Part shown: positions 18,901-26,736 of the stretch, piece by piece
Position numbering within the stretch: the stretch's first letter is position 1
Layout of the letters: each line of letters starts with the position of its first letter
Assembly: GCA_003241875.1 (NCBI GenBank)
Contig: QBLU01000007.1
Location: forward strand, 378 to 64,377
Length of the DNA stretch: 64,000 bases
Reading direction: 5' to 3'
Source of the DNA: Alphaproteobacteria bacterium
GTDB taxonomy: Bacteria; Pseudomonadota; Alphaproteobacteria; Sphingomonadales; Sphingomonadaceae
Position numbers and translations under genes: made by a program
The notes under the pieces: model-generated
Database searches by the model: none
Seen by the model: the letters and a program-made list of their open reading frames with translations, nothing else
Told to the model about the DNA's origin: nothing

Positions 18901-18990
18901 ATCGAGGACGGCGGCAACGGCAACACCTACCCGCAATTCTACGATGCGACCGGGCGTTACCTGTTCCTCAACGCCTCGGTCGACTTCTAG
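15901..18990 (+). CDS. TonB-dependent outer-membrane receptor
   Basis: This 1029-aa receptor has a signal peptide (about 1-25, ending GIAKA), a TonB-box-like DEIVITGSRI, and a plug with SRTLVLVNGKRL and VDVLTGGASATYGSDAIAGV. A long barrel ends in YLFLNASVDF with a C-terminal Phe. Several paired cysteines occur in extracellular loop regions (for example CINSGDPFFC). It belongs to the same broad subfamily as the receptor at 3965. AGGA about 10 nt upstream supports ATG 15901. It lies 54 nt after the alpha/beta hydrolase and 46 nt before the M20 peptidase, so it is the importer of this operon's substrate. Confidence 0.9.
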   Translation: MVRIQTALLTTTMLAALTVHGIAKAQDVPPPQAAGADTTAAAAPADGDEIVITGSRIRTPNLQSVSPILQVTAAEFAQRGTVRTEDLLNQLPNVFAAQGANNSNEATGTAQVDLRGLSPSRTLVLVNGKRLAYGSPKNIPSDVNQVPAALIESVDVLTGGASATYGSDAIAGVVNFRLMQNFEGVRLTANVSAFQHGNGNEGLRDLVSSFETRFPGQYPLADDNVWNGFAQDYSVVLGTNFAEGRGNVTAYASYRKVNPILQKDYDYSACALGATGPGGNAFTCSGSANNAPANLTNAGRLPGVPTSFRVSEGQFVPGSASYNFAPFNYYQRPDQRYMVGATANYKFSDRLTLYMEGHFMDDRSIAQIAPGNNNGGITVNSTGISGINCDNPFLSAQQAQFLCTSNGLSLGSNYDASGNYVSPQGIAQGVLVARRNVEGGNRQDDIRHTTYRIVGGIRGELAGPFRYDLYGQYSNVGYRSRFSGDANRPRTANAFYAIRDGRPGSATFGQAVCKINADNNPDNNDANCAPLDYFGASASPESVDYIAEFKSITGDTSLTNIVLSIDGNLGEYGIVSPFATTGVGIAFGAEYRKNTVDYVPDEIYRASASPELPISGQTVAKEAFVELNVPLVEGRPFMELLSVEGAYRYSDYDTGFTTSAWKLGGTWSPISDIRLRGSFQRAVRAPNVIELFSGQSLFEVELTENANGSFDPCSGAVPFATAAQCAFTGVTAAQYGNIVDNPAGQFNSLIGGNPDLGPETADTLSFGAVLRPSFLPGLTVSADYFDIDVKDLVGSVNPNLSLANCINSGDPFFCSLIQRNPQSGSLFQGEAGFFRRFNVNTGSLRTKGIDLTVDYRTSLQDLLGENAGSLAFNLQGTYLDSFKTTPLPNSPESNIYECKGLYGGLCGRPRPEWRHRFMTTWQSNFNFDLSVVWRHVSAVAISSTSSQPVLAGNSPEIIRQLGSRNYFDLSAAYRVRDGFVFRLGVNNLFDKAPPLTTSAAIEDGGNGNTYPQFYDATGRYLFLNASVDF

Positions 18991-19036
18991 GCTGCGGTGC
19001 CGCCGGCGGGATGCCGGCGGCACACAATTGGAGACC

Positions 19037-20461
19037 ATGATGACCGGTGCCGCACGCACGACACGAGCCGCGGCGATTGCCGCGGCGCTGCTGGCAACTT
19101 CGGCGCTGGCGGCGCCGGTCACCGATGCCGATCGCGCGCTGGGCCGCGCGGTGGTCACCGAGCTGGTGGCGATCCCGACGGTCAAGGGCAACGGCCAGGT
19201 CCCGACGCTGATCGCCGCCATCGAAAAGCGGCTGAAGGCGGCGGGCTTTGTCGATGCCGACATCATGCGCGTTCCGGTCAGCGTCGATGGCGAGGCGACC
19301 GCCGGGCTGGTGGTGCGCCTGGCGGGCCGCGGCAAGGCGAAGCCGATCGCGCTGCTGGGGCACATGGATGTCGTCGGCGCGGTGCCGGGCAGCTGGGACA
19401 CCGACCCGTTCAAGCCGGTGGAAAAGGACGGCTATCTTTATGCGCGCGGTGCGTCGGACAACAAGGCCGGGGTGTCGGCGCTGGTTACGACCTTTATCCG
19501 GCTGAAGCGCGAAAAATGGGTGCCGAGCCGTGACCTGCTCCTCGTCTTTTCGGGCGACGAGGAGACCGGCATGCAGACGACCAAGGCGCTGGTGAAGCAT
19601 CCGCTGGTCGCCACGGCGGAATATGCTTTGAATTCCGATGCCGGCGGCGGCTCGATGGAAGCCGACGGCTCCAACCCGGTGTTCGCCATCCAGTCCGCCG
19701 AAAAGACCTTCGCCACCTTCCGGATCGTGGCCAGCAACAAGGGCGGCCACAGTTCGGCGCCGCGCCCGGACAACGCCATCTTCGACGCCGCCGATGCGAT
19801 CCAGGCGGTCCGCACGCTGCGCTTCCCGGCTGCCTTCAACGAGATCACCGGGCCGATGGTCGAAAGCCTGGCGGCGCGCAGCCCCGGCGCGTTCGGCAGC
19901 GCCCTGAAGACGCTGCTCGCCAACCCGCAGGATGAAGCCGCGCGTGCCGTTGCCGAGCGCAATCCCGAAAGCGCGCTGATGTGGACGACATGCGTGCCGA
20001 CGATGCTGGCGGGCGGCAATGCCCCCAATGCGCTGCCGCAGACTGCCGACGTCACGGTCAACTGCCGCATCCTGCCGGGGACGAGCATCGAATCGGTCCA
20101 GCAGACCCTGCAGGCGGCGGTCGACAAGGGTGTGCCTGGCGACGCCAAGCCCAAGGTCACGCTCGACACCGCCGGCACCGCCAGCCCCGTTTCGCCGGTG
20201 CGGCCCGAACTGTTCGCCGCCATCCGCCGCGCCGTCCATGCCAATTACCCCGGCGCGCCGGCCGAACCGGCGATGTCGTCGGGTGGCACCGACGGGCGGG
20301 AGTTCCGCAGCCAGGGCATCCCGACCTATGGCGCCGGCAGCCTGGCAATGGTGCGGGTGATCGATTCGCGGGCCCATGGCGCCAACGAACGACTGCTGCT
20401 CAAGTCGTTCGACAAGGAGTTGGTGTTCTGGGACACGTTGCTGCGCGACCTCGGGTCGTGA
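19037..20461 (+). CDS. Secreted M20 family metallopeptidase
   Basis: This 474-aa zinc peptidase (M20/M25/M40) is exported through a signal peptide (RAAAIAAALLATSALAAP). Active-site residues are visible: H109 and D111 in LLGHMDVV, bridging D141 in GASDNKAG, E175/E176 in SGDEETG, the Asp of NSDAGG and the C-terminal His in DSRAHGANE. The central dimerisation lid includes SNKGGHSSAPRPDNAI. Such enzymes are dipeptidases, carboxypeptidases or aminoacylases. The doublet ATG at 19037/19040 is preceded by GGAG at 19030-19033, so 19040 may be the true start. It lies in the operon between the TonB receptor and an M24 peptidase. Confidence 0.87.
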   Translation: MMTGAARTTRAAAIAAALLATSALAAPVTDADRALGRAVVTELVAIPTVKGNGQVPTLIAAIEKRLKAAGFVDADIMRVPVSVDGEATAGLVVRLAGRGKAKPIALLGHMDVVGAVPGSWDTDPFKPVEKDGYLYARGASDNKAGVSALVTTFIRLKREKWVPSRDLLLVFSGDEETGMQTTKALVKHPLVATAEYALNSDAGGGSMEADGSNPVFAIQSAEKTFATFRIVASNKGGHSSAPRPDNAIFDAADAIQAVRTLRFPAAFNEITGPMVESLAARSPGAFGSALKTLLANPQDEAARAVAERNPESALMWTTCVPTMLAGGNAPNALPQTADVTVNCRILPGTSIESVQQTLQAAVDKGVPGDAKPKVTLDTAGTASPVSPVRPELFAAIRRAVHANYPGAPAEPAMSSGGTDGREFRSQGIPTYGAGSLAMVRVIDSRAHGANERLLLKSFDKELVFWDTLLRDLGS

Positions 20462-20480
20462 TCGCAAAGGACATCCGCCG

Positions 20481-21731
20481 ATGACGCTTCTGGCCCGCCG
20501 TGAATTGCTGGCGATTGGAGCGGCTGGCGCCGCGTTTGCCGCCGGGGCGGCAAGGGCCGGCATCGGCACCATCCCTGCGACATCGCCGATCGCCGCGGCC
20601 AGCCCGATCGGCACCGCCGAGCGGGTCGCCCGCATGGCCAAGGTACAGGGGCTGATGCGCGACGCCGGCGTCGGCGCGCTGCTGGTCGAGGCCGGGTCGT
20701 CGCTGCGCTATTTCACCGGCATCAACTGGTGGCGCAGCGAGCGCATGACCGCGGCGCTGATTCCCGCCGAAGGGCCGCTGTGCGTCATCACGCCGTTTTT
20801 CGAGGAGCCGTCGATCCGCGAGATGCTGGCGGTGCCGGGCGACGTCCGCGTGTGGCAGGAGGACGAGAATCCGCACGCGCTGGTCGCCGGCTGGCTGACG
20901 GAGCGCAAGCTCGCCGGCCGCCCGGTCGCCGTCGAGGAGACGGTGCGCTATTTCATCGTCGACGGGTTGCGCAAGGCCTTGCCCGGCGTCGCCGTGCAAT
21001 CGGGCGCGGCACTGGTCAACGCCTGCCGGCTGATCAAGTCGCCGGCCGAGATCGCGCTCATGCAGCGCGCGTCGGACATCACCGTCGCTGCCTATCGCGC
21101 GACAGCGCCCCGGATTGCCCTCGGCATGGACGGTGAGCAGATCTATGCGCTGATGGCGGCCGAAACGGCGCGGCTGGGCGGCCAGACGCCATCGGGCGGC
21201 GTGCAGCTCAACGAGGGCAGCGCGCTGCCGCATGGGTCGAGGCAGCGCCAGACGGTTCGCGAAGGCTCGGTGATCCTGATGGATTGCGGCTGCACCGTCG
21301 ATGGCTATCACGCCGACATTTCCCGCACGCTGGTCTTCGGCAGCCCCGACGCCCGGCAGCGGCAGTTGTTCGAACAGGTCCGGCTGGGCCAGGATACGGC
21401 GATGGCCGCGGCCCGGGTCGGCGTGCCGGCGGGCCAGGTCGATGATGCCGTCCGCGCCACCTACATGCCGCTGGGCTATGGCCCCGGCTACAAGCTGCCG
21501 GGCCTGTCGCACCGGACCGGCCATGGCATCGGCCTCGACGTGCATGAACCGGTCAATCTCGTCCATGGCGAGGCGATGCCGCTGGCGCCGGGCATGTGCT
21601 TTTCCAACGAACCCGGGCTGTATGTTCCGGGCAGCTACGGGGTGCGCATCGAGGATTGTTTCTACATGACGGCGTCGGGGCCGCGCTGGTTTTCGCGGCC
21701 GCCGAAAAGCCTCGACGAGCCGTTTTCGTGA
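20481..21731 (+). CDS. M24 family Xaa-Pro aminopeptidase/dipeptidase, exported
   Basis: This 416-aa protein starts with LLARRELLAIGAAGAAFAAG, a twin-arginine-like signal. The creatinase N-domain is followed by a canonical M24 core with metal ligands in MDCGCTVDGYHADISRT (two Asp), LSHRTGHGIGLDVHE (His), FSNEPGLY (Glu) and GVRIEDC (Glu). It is closer to classic prolidases and aminopeptidase P than the two other M24 proteins in this operon. ATG 20481 has AAAGGA about 10 nt upstream. Its stop overlaps the next GTG start (GTGA), so translation is coupled. It probably removes X-Pro or related dipeptides in the periplasm. Confidence 0.87.
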   Translation: MTLLARRELLAIGAAGAAFAAGAARAGIGTIPATSPIAAASPIGTAERVARMAKVQGLMRDAGVGALLVEAGSSLRYFTGINWWRSERMTAALIPAEGPLCVITPFFEEPSIREMLAVPGDVRVWQEDENPHALVAGWLTERKLAGRPVAVEETVRYFIVDGLRKALPGVAVQSGAALVNACRLIKSPAEIALMQRASDITVAAYRATAPRIALGMDGEQIYALMAAETARLGGQTPSGGVQLNEGSALPHGSRQRQTVREGSVILMDCGCTVDGYHADISRTLVFGSPDARQRQLFEQVRLGQDTAMAAARVGVPAGQVDDAVRATYMPLGYGPGYKLPGLSHRTGHGIGLDVHEPVNLVHGEAMPLAPGMCFSNEPGLYVPGSYGVRIEDCFYMTASGPRWFSRPPKSLDEPFS

Positions 21732-23107
21732 GAGCCCTTGCGATCATGGCCGGCCTGATGCTGGCGGCGCCGCTTGCCGCGGCGTCGCCGCTGCCGCCCG
21801 CAGCATCGTTGCCGCCGGCGGACCAGGCCGAGGCGTCGATGCAGCCGGCGCTGCCTGCCATCCTGCCGCTGCGCGAGCGCGCCGCGCTGCAGGACAAATG
21901 GCTGAAGGAGCGGCTCGACACGCTCGTTCCAAAGCTCATGCGCGAGCATGGCATCGATATGTGGGTGCTGGTGGCGCGGGAATATCTCGAAGATCCGGTG
22001 ATGGCGACGATGCTCAATGCGACATCGCTGCATGCGCGCCGGCGCACGGTGCTGATCTTTTTTGATCCGGGTGGCGGCAAGCCGGTCGAGCGGCTGGTGG
22101 TCAACAAGCACGGCATGGGCGACCTGTTCGCGCCGGCCTGGGACATGGCGAAGGAGCCGGACCAGTGGCGGCGGATCGCGACGATCATCACCGAACGGTC
22201 GCCGCGCCGCATTGCGCTGAATGTCTCGTCCGACAGCGCCTTTGCCGATGGGCTGACGCACAGCCAGTACCAGGACCTGACCGCCGTGCTGACCCCGGCA
22301 CAACGGGCGGCGATCGTGCCGGCCTTTTCGCTGGCGATCGGCTGGCTGGAAACCCGCACGCCCGCCGAAATGGCACGCTATGGCGAGATCGTGCGCATCG
22401 CCCACGCCATCATCGGCGAAGGCTTCAGCGGTGCCGTCATCAAGCGCGGGGTCACCACCAACCAGGACCTGGTGTGGTGGTACCGGCAGCGGGTCAGCGA
22501 CCTCGGTCTCGGCAGCTGGTTTCACCCATCGGTGGAAATCACCCGTCGCGGCGTGCCCGGTGTGATCCGCGAGACGGCCGAGCCGATCAGGGCGGGCGAC
22601 ATGCTGCGGGTCGATTTCGGCATCAGCTACCTGGGGCTCAACACCGATACCCAGCATGTCGCCTATGTGCTGCGCCCCGGCGAAACCGATGCGCCCGCCG
22701 GGCTCAGGGCCGGGTTGCGCGCCAACAACGCCGTGCAGGATGCGGTGACCGCCGAGATGAAGGTCGGGCTGACGGGCAACACCGTCCTCGCCAGGGCGCG
22801 AGCGCGGGCGATCGCGCAGGGGTTGCAGCCCACCATCTATTCGCATCCGATCGGCTATCACGGCCATGCCGCAAGCAGTGCCATCGGCCAGTCGGAGAAC
22901 CAGGACTTCGTGCCGCACGGCGAATACAGGCTGCGGCCCGACATCGCCTGGTCGATCGAGCTCAAGGCGACACAGGCGGTGCCCGAATGGGACGGCCAGA
23001 TGGTCGATTTCAAGAGCGAGGAAGACGCCTTTTTCGACGGCCGGCGTGTCACCTATATCGACGGGCGGCAAACGCGCTTCCACCTGATCAAAGCGGCAGT
23101 GCCCTGA
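21728..23107 (+). CDS. Secreted M24 family metallopeptidase, paralogue of 12746-14119
   Basis: This 459-aa protein begins at GTG 21728, overlapping the preceding stop by 4 nt. That start supplies the Arg needed for a signal peptide (MRALAIMAGLMLAAPLAAA), which the later ATG 21746 would lack. The metal ligands are in LRVDFG, LNTDTQH, SHPIGYHGHA, SIELKATQAV and EEDAFFDG. It matches the 12746 protein along its length, for instance DMWVLVARE, ATMLNA and RRTVLIFFDPGGGKPVER. Two such paralogues in one operon suggest division of labour on related substrates. A hairpin follows before the LysR gene. Confidence 0.85.
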   Translation: MRALAIMAGLMLAAPLAAASPLPPAASLPPADQAEASMQPALPAILPLRERAALQDKWLKERLDTLVPKLMREHGIDMWVLVAREYLEDPVMATMLNATSLHARRRTVLIFFDPGGGKPVERLVVNKHGMGDLFAPAWDMAKEPDQWRRIATIITERSPRRIALNVSSDSAFADGLTHSQYQDLTAVLTPAQRAAIVPAFSLAIGWLETRTPAEMARYGEIVRIAHAIIGEGFSGAVIKRGVTTNQDLVWWYRQRVSDLGLGSWFHPSVEITRRGVPGVIRETAEPIRAGDMLRVDFGISYLGLNTDTQHVAYVLRPGETDAPAGLRAGLRANNAVQDAVTAEMKVGLTGNTVLARARARAIAQGLQPTIYSHPIGYHGHAASSAIGQSENQDFVPHGEYRLRPDIAWSIELKATQAVPEWDGQMVDFKSEEDAFFDGRRVTYIDGRQTRFHLIKAAVP

Positions 23108-23135
23108 CGGCTCGGGGTCAATTGTAAAATGCGGG

Positions 23136-23159
23136 TGCCCGGTGCATGATCGCCGGGCA
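23136..23159. terminator. Hairpin after the last peptidase gene
   Basis: TGCCCGG (23136-23142) and CCGGGCA (23153-23159) pair perfectly around a 10-nt loop, 29 nt after the stop at 23107. No T-run follows. It may attenuate read-through into the LysR gene. Confidence 0.4.
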
Positions 23160-23186
23160 AGTGCGTGCGACAGAGTAAAGGCTGGC

Positions 23187-24119
23187 ATGATTACCGACGC
23201 GGCCCTGCAGTATTTCTATGAGACCGCAACATTGGGCTCGATGCGGCTGGCGAGTGACCGCATGGGGCTCGCGGTGTCGTCGATCAGCCGGCAGATCGCG
23301 ACGCTGGAAAAGGACCTGGGAATTGCGCTGTTCGAGCGCGGCCGCCGCACCATCCGGCTGACCGAAGCCGGCCGGCTGACTTATGAGCATTACAAGGCGC
23401 AGATCGCCAGCCGCGACCAGTTGTTCGAACAGATAAGGAAACTCCGCGAAGCCCGGCTCGGCCATGTCGAGGTCGCGGTCGGCGAGGGCTTCCTCTGCCG
23501 CGCCTTCATGCAGTTGATCGCGGATTTCCAGCGCCGCCACCCCGGCGTTTCGGTGAACATCCGCACCGCCACCACCCCGGAAGCCGCTCGCCTTGTCGTC
23601 AACGACGAGGCCCATATGGCCGTCATCTTCACCATGGCGGGCGAGCCGCGGCTGCGGACCCGCGTGTCGATGGCGCAGCCGTTGCGTGTCGTCTGCGCCC
23701 CCGGCCATCCCGCCGCACGCAAGGCCGGCCTGACGCTGGCAGAGCTCGCCGGCCACCCGTTGTGCCTGCCGTCACAGGGGTTTCGTATCCGCCAGATCCT
23801 GGCGGCGGCCGAGAACCGCCAGCATCTTCGCCTGCAGCCGTCGCTGACCACCGATTCGATCTACACGCTGCGCTCCATCGCCATGCGCGGGGAGGCGATC
23901 ACCGTGCTGCCGCACATCGCGATCATCGACGAACTCAGGGCCGGTGCGCTGGTGGCGCTGCCGCTGCTGGGGGTGGAGGACGAAGAGGAGCGGATCGCGC
24001 TGGTGCATCGCATCGGCCGCCAGCTCGAGGCGGTGCCGGCGCGCATGCTGGCGACACTGCAATCGAGCTTTCGCGGGCTGTTTGAAGTCCATGCGCCGGC
24101 GATGACCGAGGCGGCCTAG
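23187..24119 (+). CDS. LysR-family transcriptional regulator
   Basis: This 310-aa regulator has an N-terminal winged helix (ALQYFYETATLGSMRLASDR, then SSISRQIATLEKDLGIALFER) and a periplasmic-binding-protein-like effector domain starting near HVEVAVGEGFLC. The start ATG 23187 has AAAGG about 8 nt upstream. It is the last gene of the TonB-peptidase operon on the same strand, a place where LysR proteins often control the operon. It could respond to a product of peptide hydrolysis; the ligand cannot be read from sequence. Confidence 0.88.
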   Translation: MITDAALQYFYETATLGSMRLASDRMGLAVSSISRQIATLEKDLGIALFERGRRTIRLTEAGRLTYEHYKAQIASRDQLFEQIRKLREARLGHVEVAVGEGFLCRAFMQLIADFQRRHPGVSVNIRTATTPEAARLVVNDEAHMAVIFTMAGEPRLRTRVSMAQPLRVVCAPGHPAARKAGLTLAELAGHPLCLPSQGFRIRQILAAAENRQHLRLQPSLTTDSIYTLRSIAMRGEAITVLPHIAIIDELRAGALVALPLLGVEDEEERIALVHRIGRQLEAVPARMLATLQSSFRGLFEVHAPAMTEAA

Positions 24120-24151
24120 GGCCGATTGCGTCTGGGCGGCGCCGACTCCAT

Positions 24152-24303
24152 TTGAAGGCAATCGACCCTGGAGTGGATCGCAGTTTCGTTGAACCAAGAA
24201 GGCCCGCTCAGGCTGAGCTTGTAGAAGCCGGGTCGCAGAGCGGCGCTCGCGGGGGCTTCGACAAGCTCAGCCTGAGCGGATCAACTTGAAGGCAATCAAC
24301 TCT
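24152..24303. repeat. Inverted-repeat element flanked by imperfect 18-bp direct repeats
   Basis: Flanks TTGAAGGCAATCGACCCT (24152-24169) and TTGAAGGCAATCAACTCT (24286-24303) match at 16 of 18 bases and bracket the inverted repeat at 24204-24279. The right copy overlaps the stop codon of the SDR gene at 24302. The layout resembles a small non-autonomous element or a duplicated 3-prime end. Confidence 0.45.
24204..24279. terminator. 26-bp inverted repeat between convergent genes
   Basis: Arms 24204-24229 and 24254-24279 are complementary at 25 of 26 bases (core GCTTCGACAAGCTCAGCCTG). This sequence is a familiar dispersed intergenic repeat in sphingomonad-type genomes. It separates the convergent LysR gene and minus-strand operon and can act as a terminator in both directions. 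Confidence 0.65.
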
Positions 24304-24997
24304 AAAGGCTCGGTTCAAGTCTCGTGTTCATGACCAGTTCGGCGACCGATGCCGTGTTGGGCAGCGACAGCAGGAACGCCACGGCCTCCGCCACCGTTTC
24401 GGGCTGCATGCGTTCGGCCTTGGGGGTGACGCCGGGCAGGTCGGCGATCAGTGCCGTGTCGACGGCGCCGGGACACAAGGCCGTCGCGCGGACGCCTCTG
24501 GCCCAGCCCTCCAGCCGCGCCGCATGGGTCAGCGCGACGACGGCGTGCTTGGTCATGGCATAGGCCAGGGCGCTGCCCTGCCGGACGCGTTTCCCATCGG
24601 TAGAGGCGATGGTGACGATGCGGCCGTGGCCGCCGGATTCGAGGTGTGGCATGGCGAGGCGGATCAGGCGAAGCGGCGCCTTGACGTTGACGGCCCAGTG
24701 GCGATCGAGGTCTTCCTCGCTGGTGTTGGCCAGCGTCGACGGCTTCAGCATCCCGGCGTTGTTGACCAGCGCATCGATGCGGCCGAAGCGGGCGAAGGTC
24801 GCCGCCACCCAGGCCGCGGCGGTGTCGGGCACCTCGGCATCGAAGCGGCAGTGCAGAGCGTCAGGAAAATCCGGCCCGGGGCGGCGATTGCCAAGCGACA
24901 GTCGATAGCCCTCCGCGTGCAATCGTGTGGCGATGGCACGACCGATGCCGCGGCCCGTGCCTGAGATCATCACCACCCGCCCGGCCGCGGCCAGCAT
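24302..24997 (-). CDS. Short-chain dehydrogenase/reductase
   Basis: This 231-aa classical SDR has the NAD(P)-binding ISGTGRGIGRA at 11-21, NNAG at 79-82 and the catalytic S132, Y146 and K150 (YAMTK). ATG 24997 shares one base with the stop of the upstream SDR (TGATG), so it is translationally coupled as the last gene of the minus-strand operon. It probably oxidises or reduces a hydroxyl/keto intermediate of the pathway. An alternative longer start inside the previous gene is not needed. Confidence 0.83.
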   Translation of the reverse strand: MLAAAGRVVMISGTGRGIGRAIATRLHAEGYRLSLGNRRPGPDFPDALHCRFDAEVPDTAAAWVAATFARFGRIDALVNNAGMLKPSTLANTSEEDLDRHWAVNVKAPLRLIRLAMPHLESGGHGRIVTIASTDGKRVRQGSALAYAMTKHAVVALTHAARLEGWARGVRATALCPGAVDTALIADLPGVTPKAERMQPETVAEAVAFLLSLPNTASVAELVMNTRLEPSL

Positions 24998-25779
24998 CAG
25001 AACAGCCCCTGGTAAACGCCGCCGTCGTTGACGATGTTCTGGCCGGTCATATAGCCGTTCTGCGCGCTGCACAGATAGGCAATGAGATCGCCGCACTCGG
25101 CCGGGTCGGCAAAGCGTCCCGCCGGTGTCGACTGCAGCCGGTTCTCGACGATGGCTTCATAGGTCGTGTTGCCGCGCGCGGCATGGCCGTGCAGGTTGGT
25201 CTGCAACGCGTCGGTGTCGAAGAAACCCGGCAGCACCGAATTGATGACGACATTGTGAGCGACGAGTTCGCGCACCATCGCTGCAATGGCTCCGGCGAGC
25301 GCCAGCCGCGCGGCATGGCTGGGCCCGAAATTCACCTGTGGGAACTTGATGAAGCTGACCGAGATATTGACGATGCGGCCAAAGCGGCGCTCGCACATGC
25401 CCGGCACGACGGCGTTGATGAGCTCGAGCGTGCCGAAGAAATGTGCCTCCAGCCAGGCGTCCCAGCCGGCGCGGTCGAGCGTGCGGAAGTTTTCCGGCGT
25501 CTGTCGTACCCCGGGGTTAGCGACCAGGATATCGGGATCGGGACAGATGGCGAGGACCGCCTGGCGACCGGCGGCGGTGCCGAGATCGGCCGCTACCGTC
25601 TCCACGGCGACGCCATGTTCGGCGCGCAGCTGTGCGGCGACATCCTCCAGCAGCGCGGCGCCGCGCGCGACAAGGGTCAGGTTGACGCCCTCGCGGGCCA
25701 GCGATTCGGCGGCGGCATGGCCGAGGCCCTTGCTGGCGCCGCAAACAAGCGCCTTGCGGCCGTGAATATGCAGGTCCAT
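24997..25779 (-). CDS. SDR-family protein without the classical Tyr-Lys pair
   Basis: This 260-aa Rossmann protein has the SDR cofactor loop CGASKGLGHA (13-22), ILVANPG in place of NNAG and the C-terminal GQNIVNDGGVYQGLF typical of the fold. The catalytic Ser is present (NIS, S140), but the YxxxK element is replaced around 150-158 by NFGPSHAAR. A clade of SDRs with SNAxR at this place is known, so this is probably a divergent but real oxidoreductase rather than a broken gene. It starts 3 nt after the lyase stop and overlaps the next SDR. Confidence 0.78.
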   Translation of the reverse strand: MDLHIHGRKALVCGASKGLGHAAAESLAREGVNLTLVARGAALLEDVAAQLRAEHGVAVETVAADLGTAAGRQAVLAICPDPDILVANPGVRQTPENFRTLDRAGWDAWLEAHFFGTLELINAVVPGMCERRFGRIVNISVSFIKFPQVNFGPSHAARLALAGAIAAMVRELVAHNVVINSVLPGFFDTDALQTNLHGHAARGNTTYEAIVENRLQSTPAGRFADPAECGDLIAYLCSAQNGYMTGQNIVNDGGVYQGLF

Positions 25780-25782
25780 CGG

Positions 25783-26736
25783 CTAGGCTCCCCATCCGGG
25801 TGTCGCGCGAGCCGGCACAGGGGCCGAACCGCCAAAGCCCAGTTCGGCGAGGCCGCGTTCCAGCCTGGCGACCTGGGCGCTGTCCAGCGCCTGCAGCGGG
25901 CGGCGCGGCTTGCCGCCACCCGGCAGCCCGAGCAGGTCCATTGCCGCCTTGGTCGCCGGGTACAGCGACAGGCCGTCGCTGGTGAACAGCCGTGTCAGCT
26001 GCTGCCCGATCGCCTGCAGGGCATTTGCGGTCTCCATGTCGCCGCGGCTGGCGGCATGGTAGAGGTCCAGTCCGCCGGGTCGCCACATGTTGGGAAAACA
26101 ATCGATCGTGCCATCGGCGCCGGCCTGCACCGCCGGCACGCCGAACATCGAAGACGGCCCGCAGAAAACCCGCAGGCGGCTGCCGACCCTGAGCAGGCTG
26201 GCATGGAAGTTGTCCCAGTCGCCGCTGCTTTCCTTCAGCGCCACCACCGTCGGCAGGTCAGCCAGCCGATCCAGTATATCGGGCGTCAACGCGTTCCCGG
26301 CATTGCCGGGGATGTTGTAGAGCATCAGCGGCAGGCCGCAGGCGGCGCCGACAGCGGCGAAATGGCCGACGATCTCGTCGGGCGTCAGCGCGATGAAATA
26401 GCTCGGCAACACCAGCGCCACATCGGCGCCATTGGCCTCGGCGGCCTGCGACAGCAGGATCGTTTCGACCGGCGTGGCGGCCCCAGTGGCCACGATCAGC
26501 GTGCCGCGGCCTGCCAGGGCTTCGCGTGCCACCGGTGTCAGGGCGATGCGCTCGGCATGGGTCAACGCCCAGAATTCGCCGGTGCAGCCGCCGACCAGCA
26601 CGCCGGTCGCGCCTTCGGTCATCAACCGGTCGATGTTGGCGGCAAGCGCATCGTGATCGACGGCGCCGTCAGTCTTGAAGGGGGTGGTTACGGCAGGCAT
26701 CGGACCCTGCCAGTCGACGTCGTTTCGATCCATCAT
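25783..26736 (-). CDS. Dihydrodipicolinate synthase/N-acetylneuraminate lyase family enzyme
   Basis: This 317-aa TIM-barrel class I aldolase or dehydratase has GGCTGEFWAL (49-58) for the substrate carboxylate, the conserved Y140 in LYNIPGNAGN and the Schiff-base K168 in VALKESSGD. The tail ATKAAMDLLGLPGG is common in catabolic members. It is unlikely to be biosynthetic DapA because of the operon. Family members split 2-keto-3-deoxy acids, dehydrate sugar acids or deaminate pyrroline-hydroxycarboxylate. Start ATG 26736 (or 26733) overlaps the ABC ATPase stop. The substrate is unknown, but the gene points to a pyruvate- or ketoacid-yielding step. Confidence 0.82.
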   Translation of the reverse strand: MMDRNDVDWQGPMPAVTTPFKTDGAVDHDALAANIDRLMTEGATGVLVGGCTGEFWALTHAERIALTPVAREALAGRGTLIVATGAATPVETILLSQAAEANGADVALVLPSYFIALTPDEIVGHFAAVGAACGLPLMLYNIPGNAGNALTPDILDRLADLPTVVALKESSGDWDNFHASLLRVGSRLRVFCGPSSMFGVPAVQAGADGTIDCFPNMWRPGGLDLYHAASRGDMETANALQAIGQQLTRLFTSDGLSLYPATKAAMDLLGLPGGGKPRRPLQALDSAQVARLERGLAELGFGGSAPVPARATPGWGA

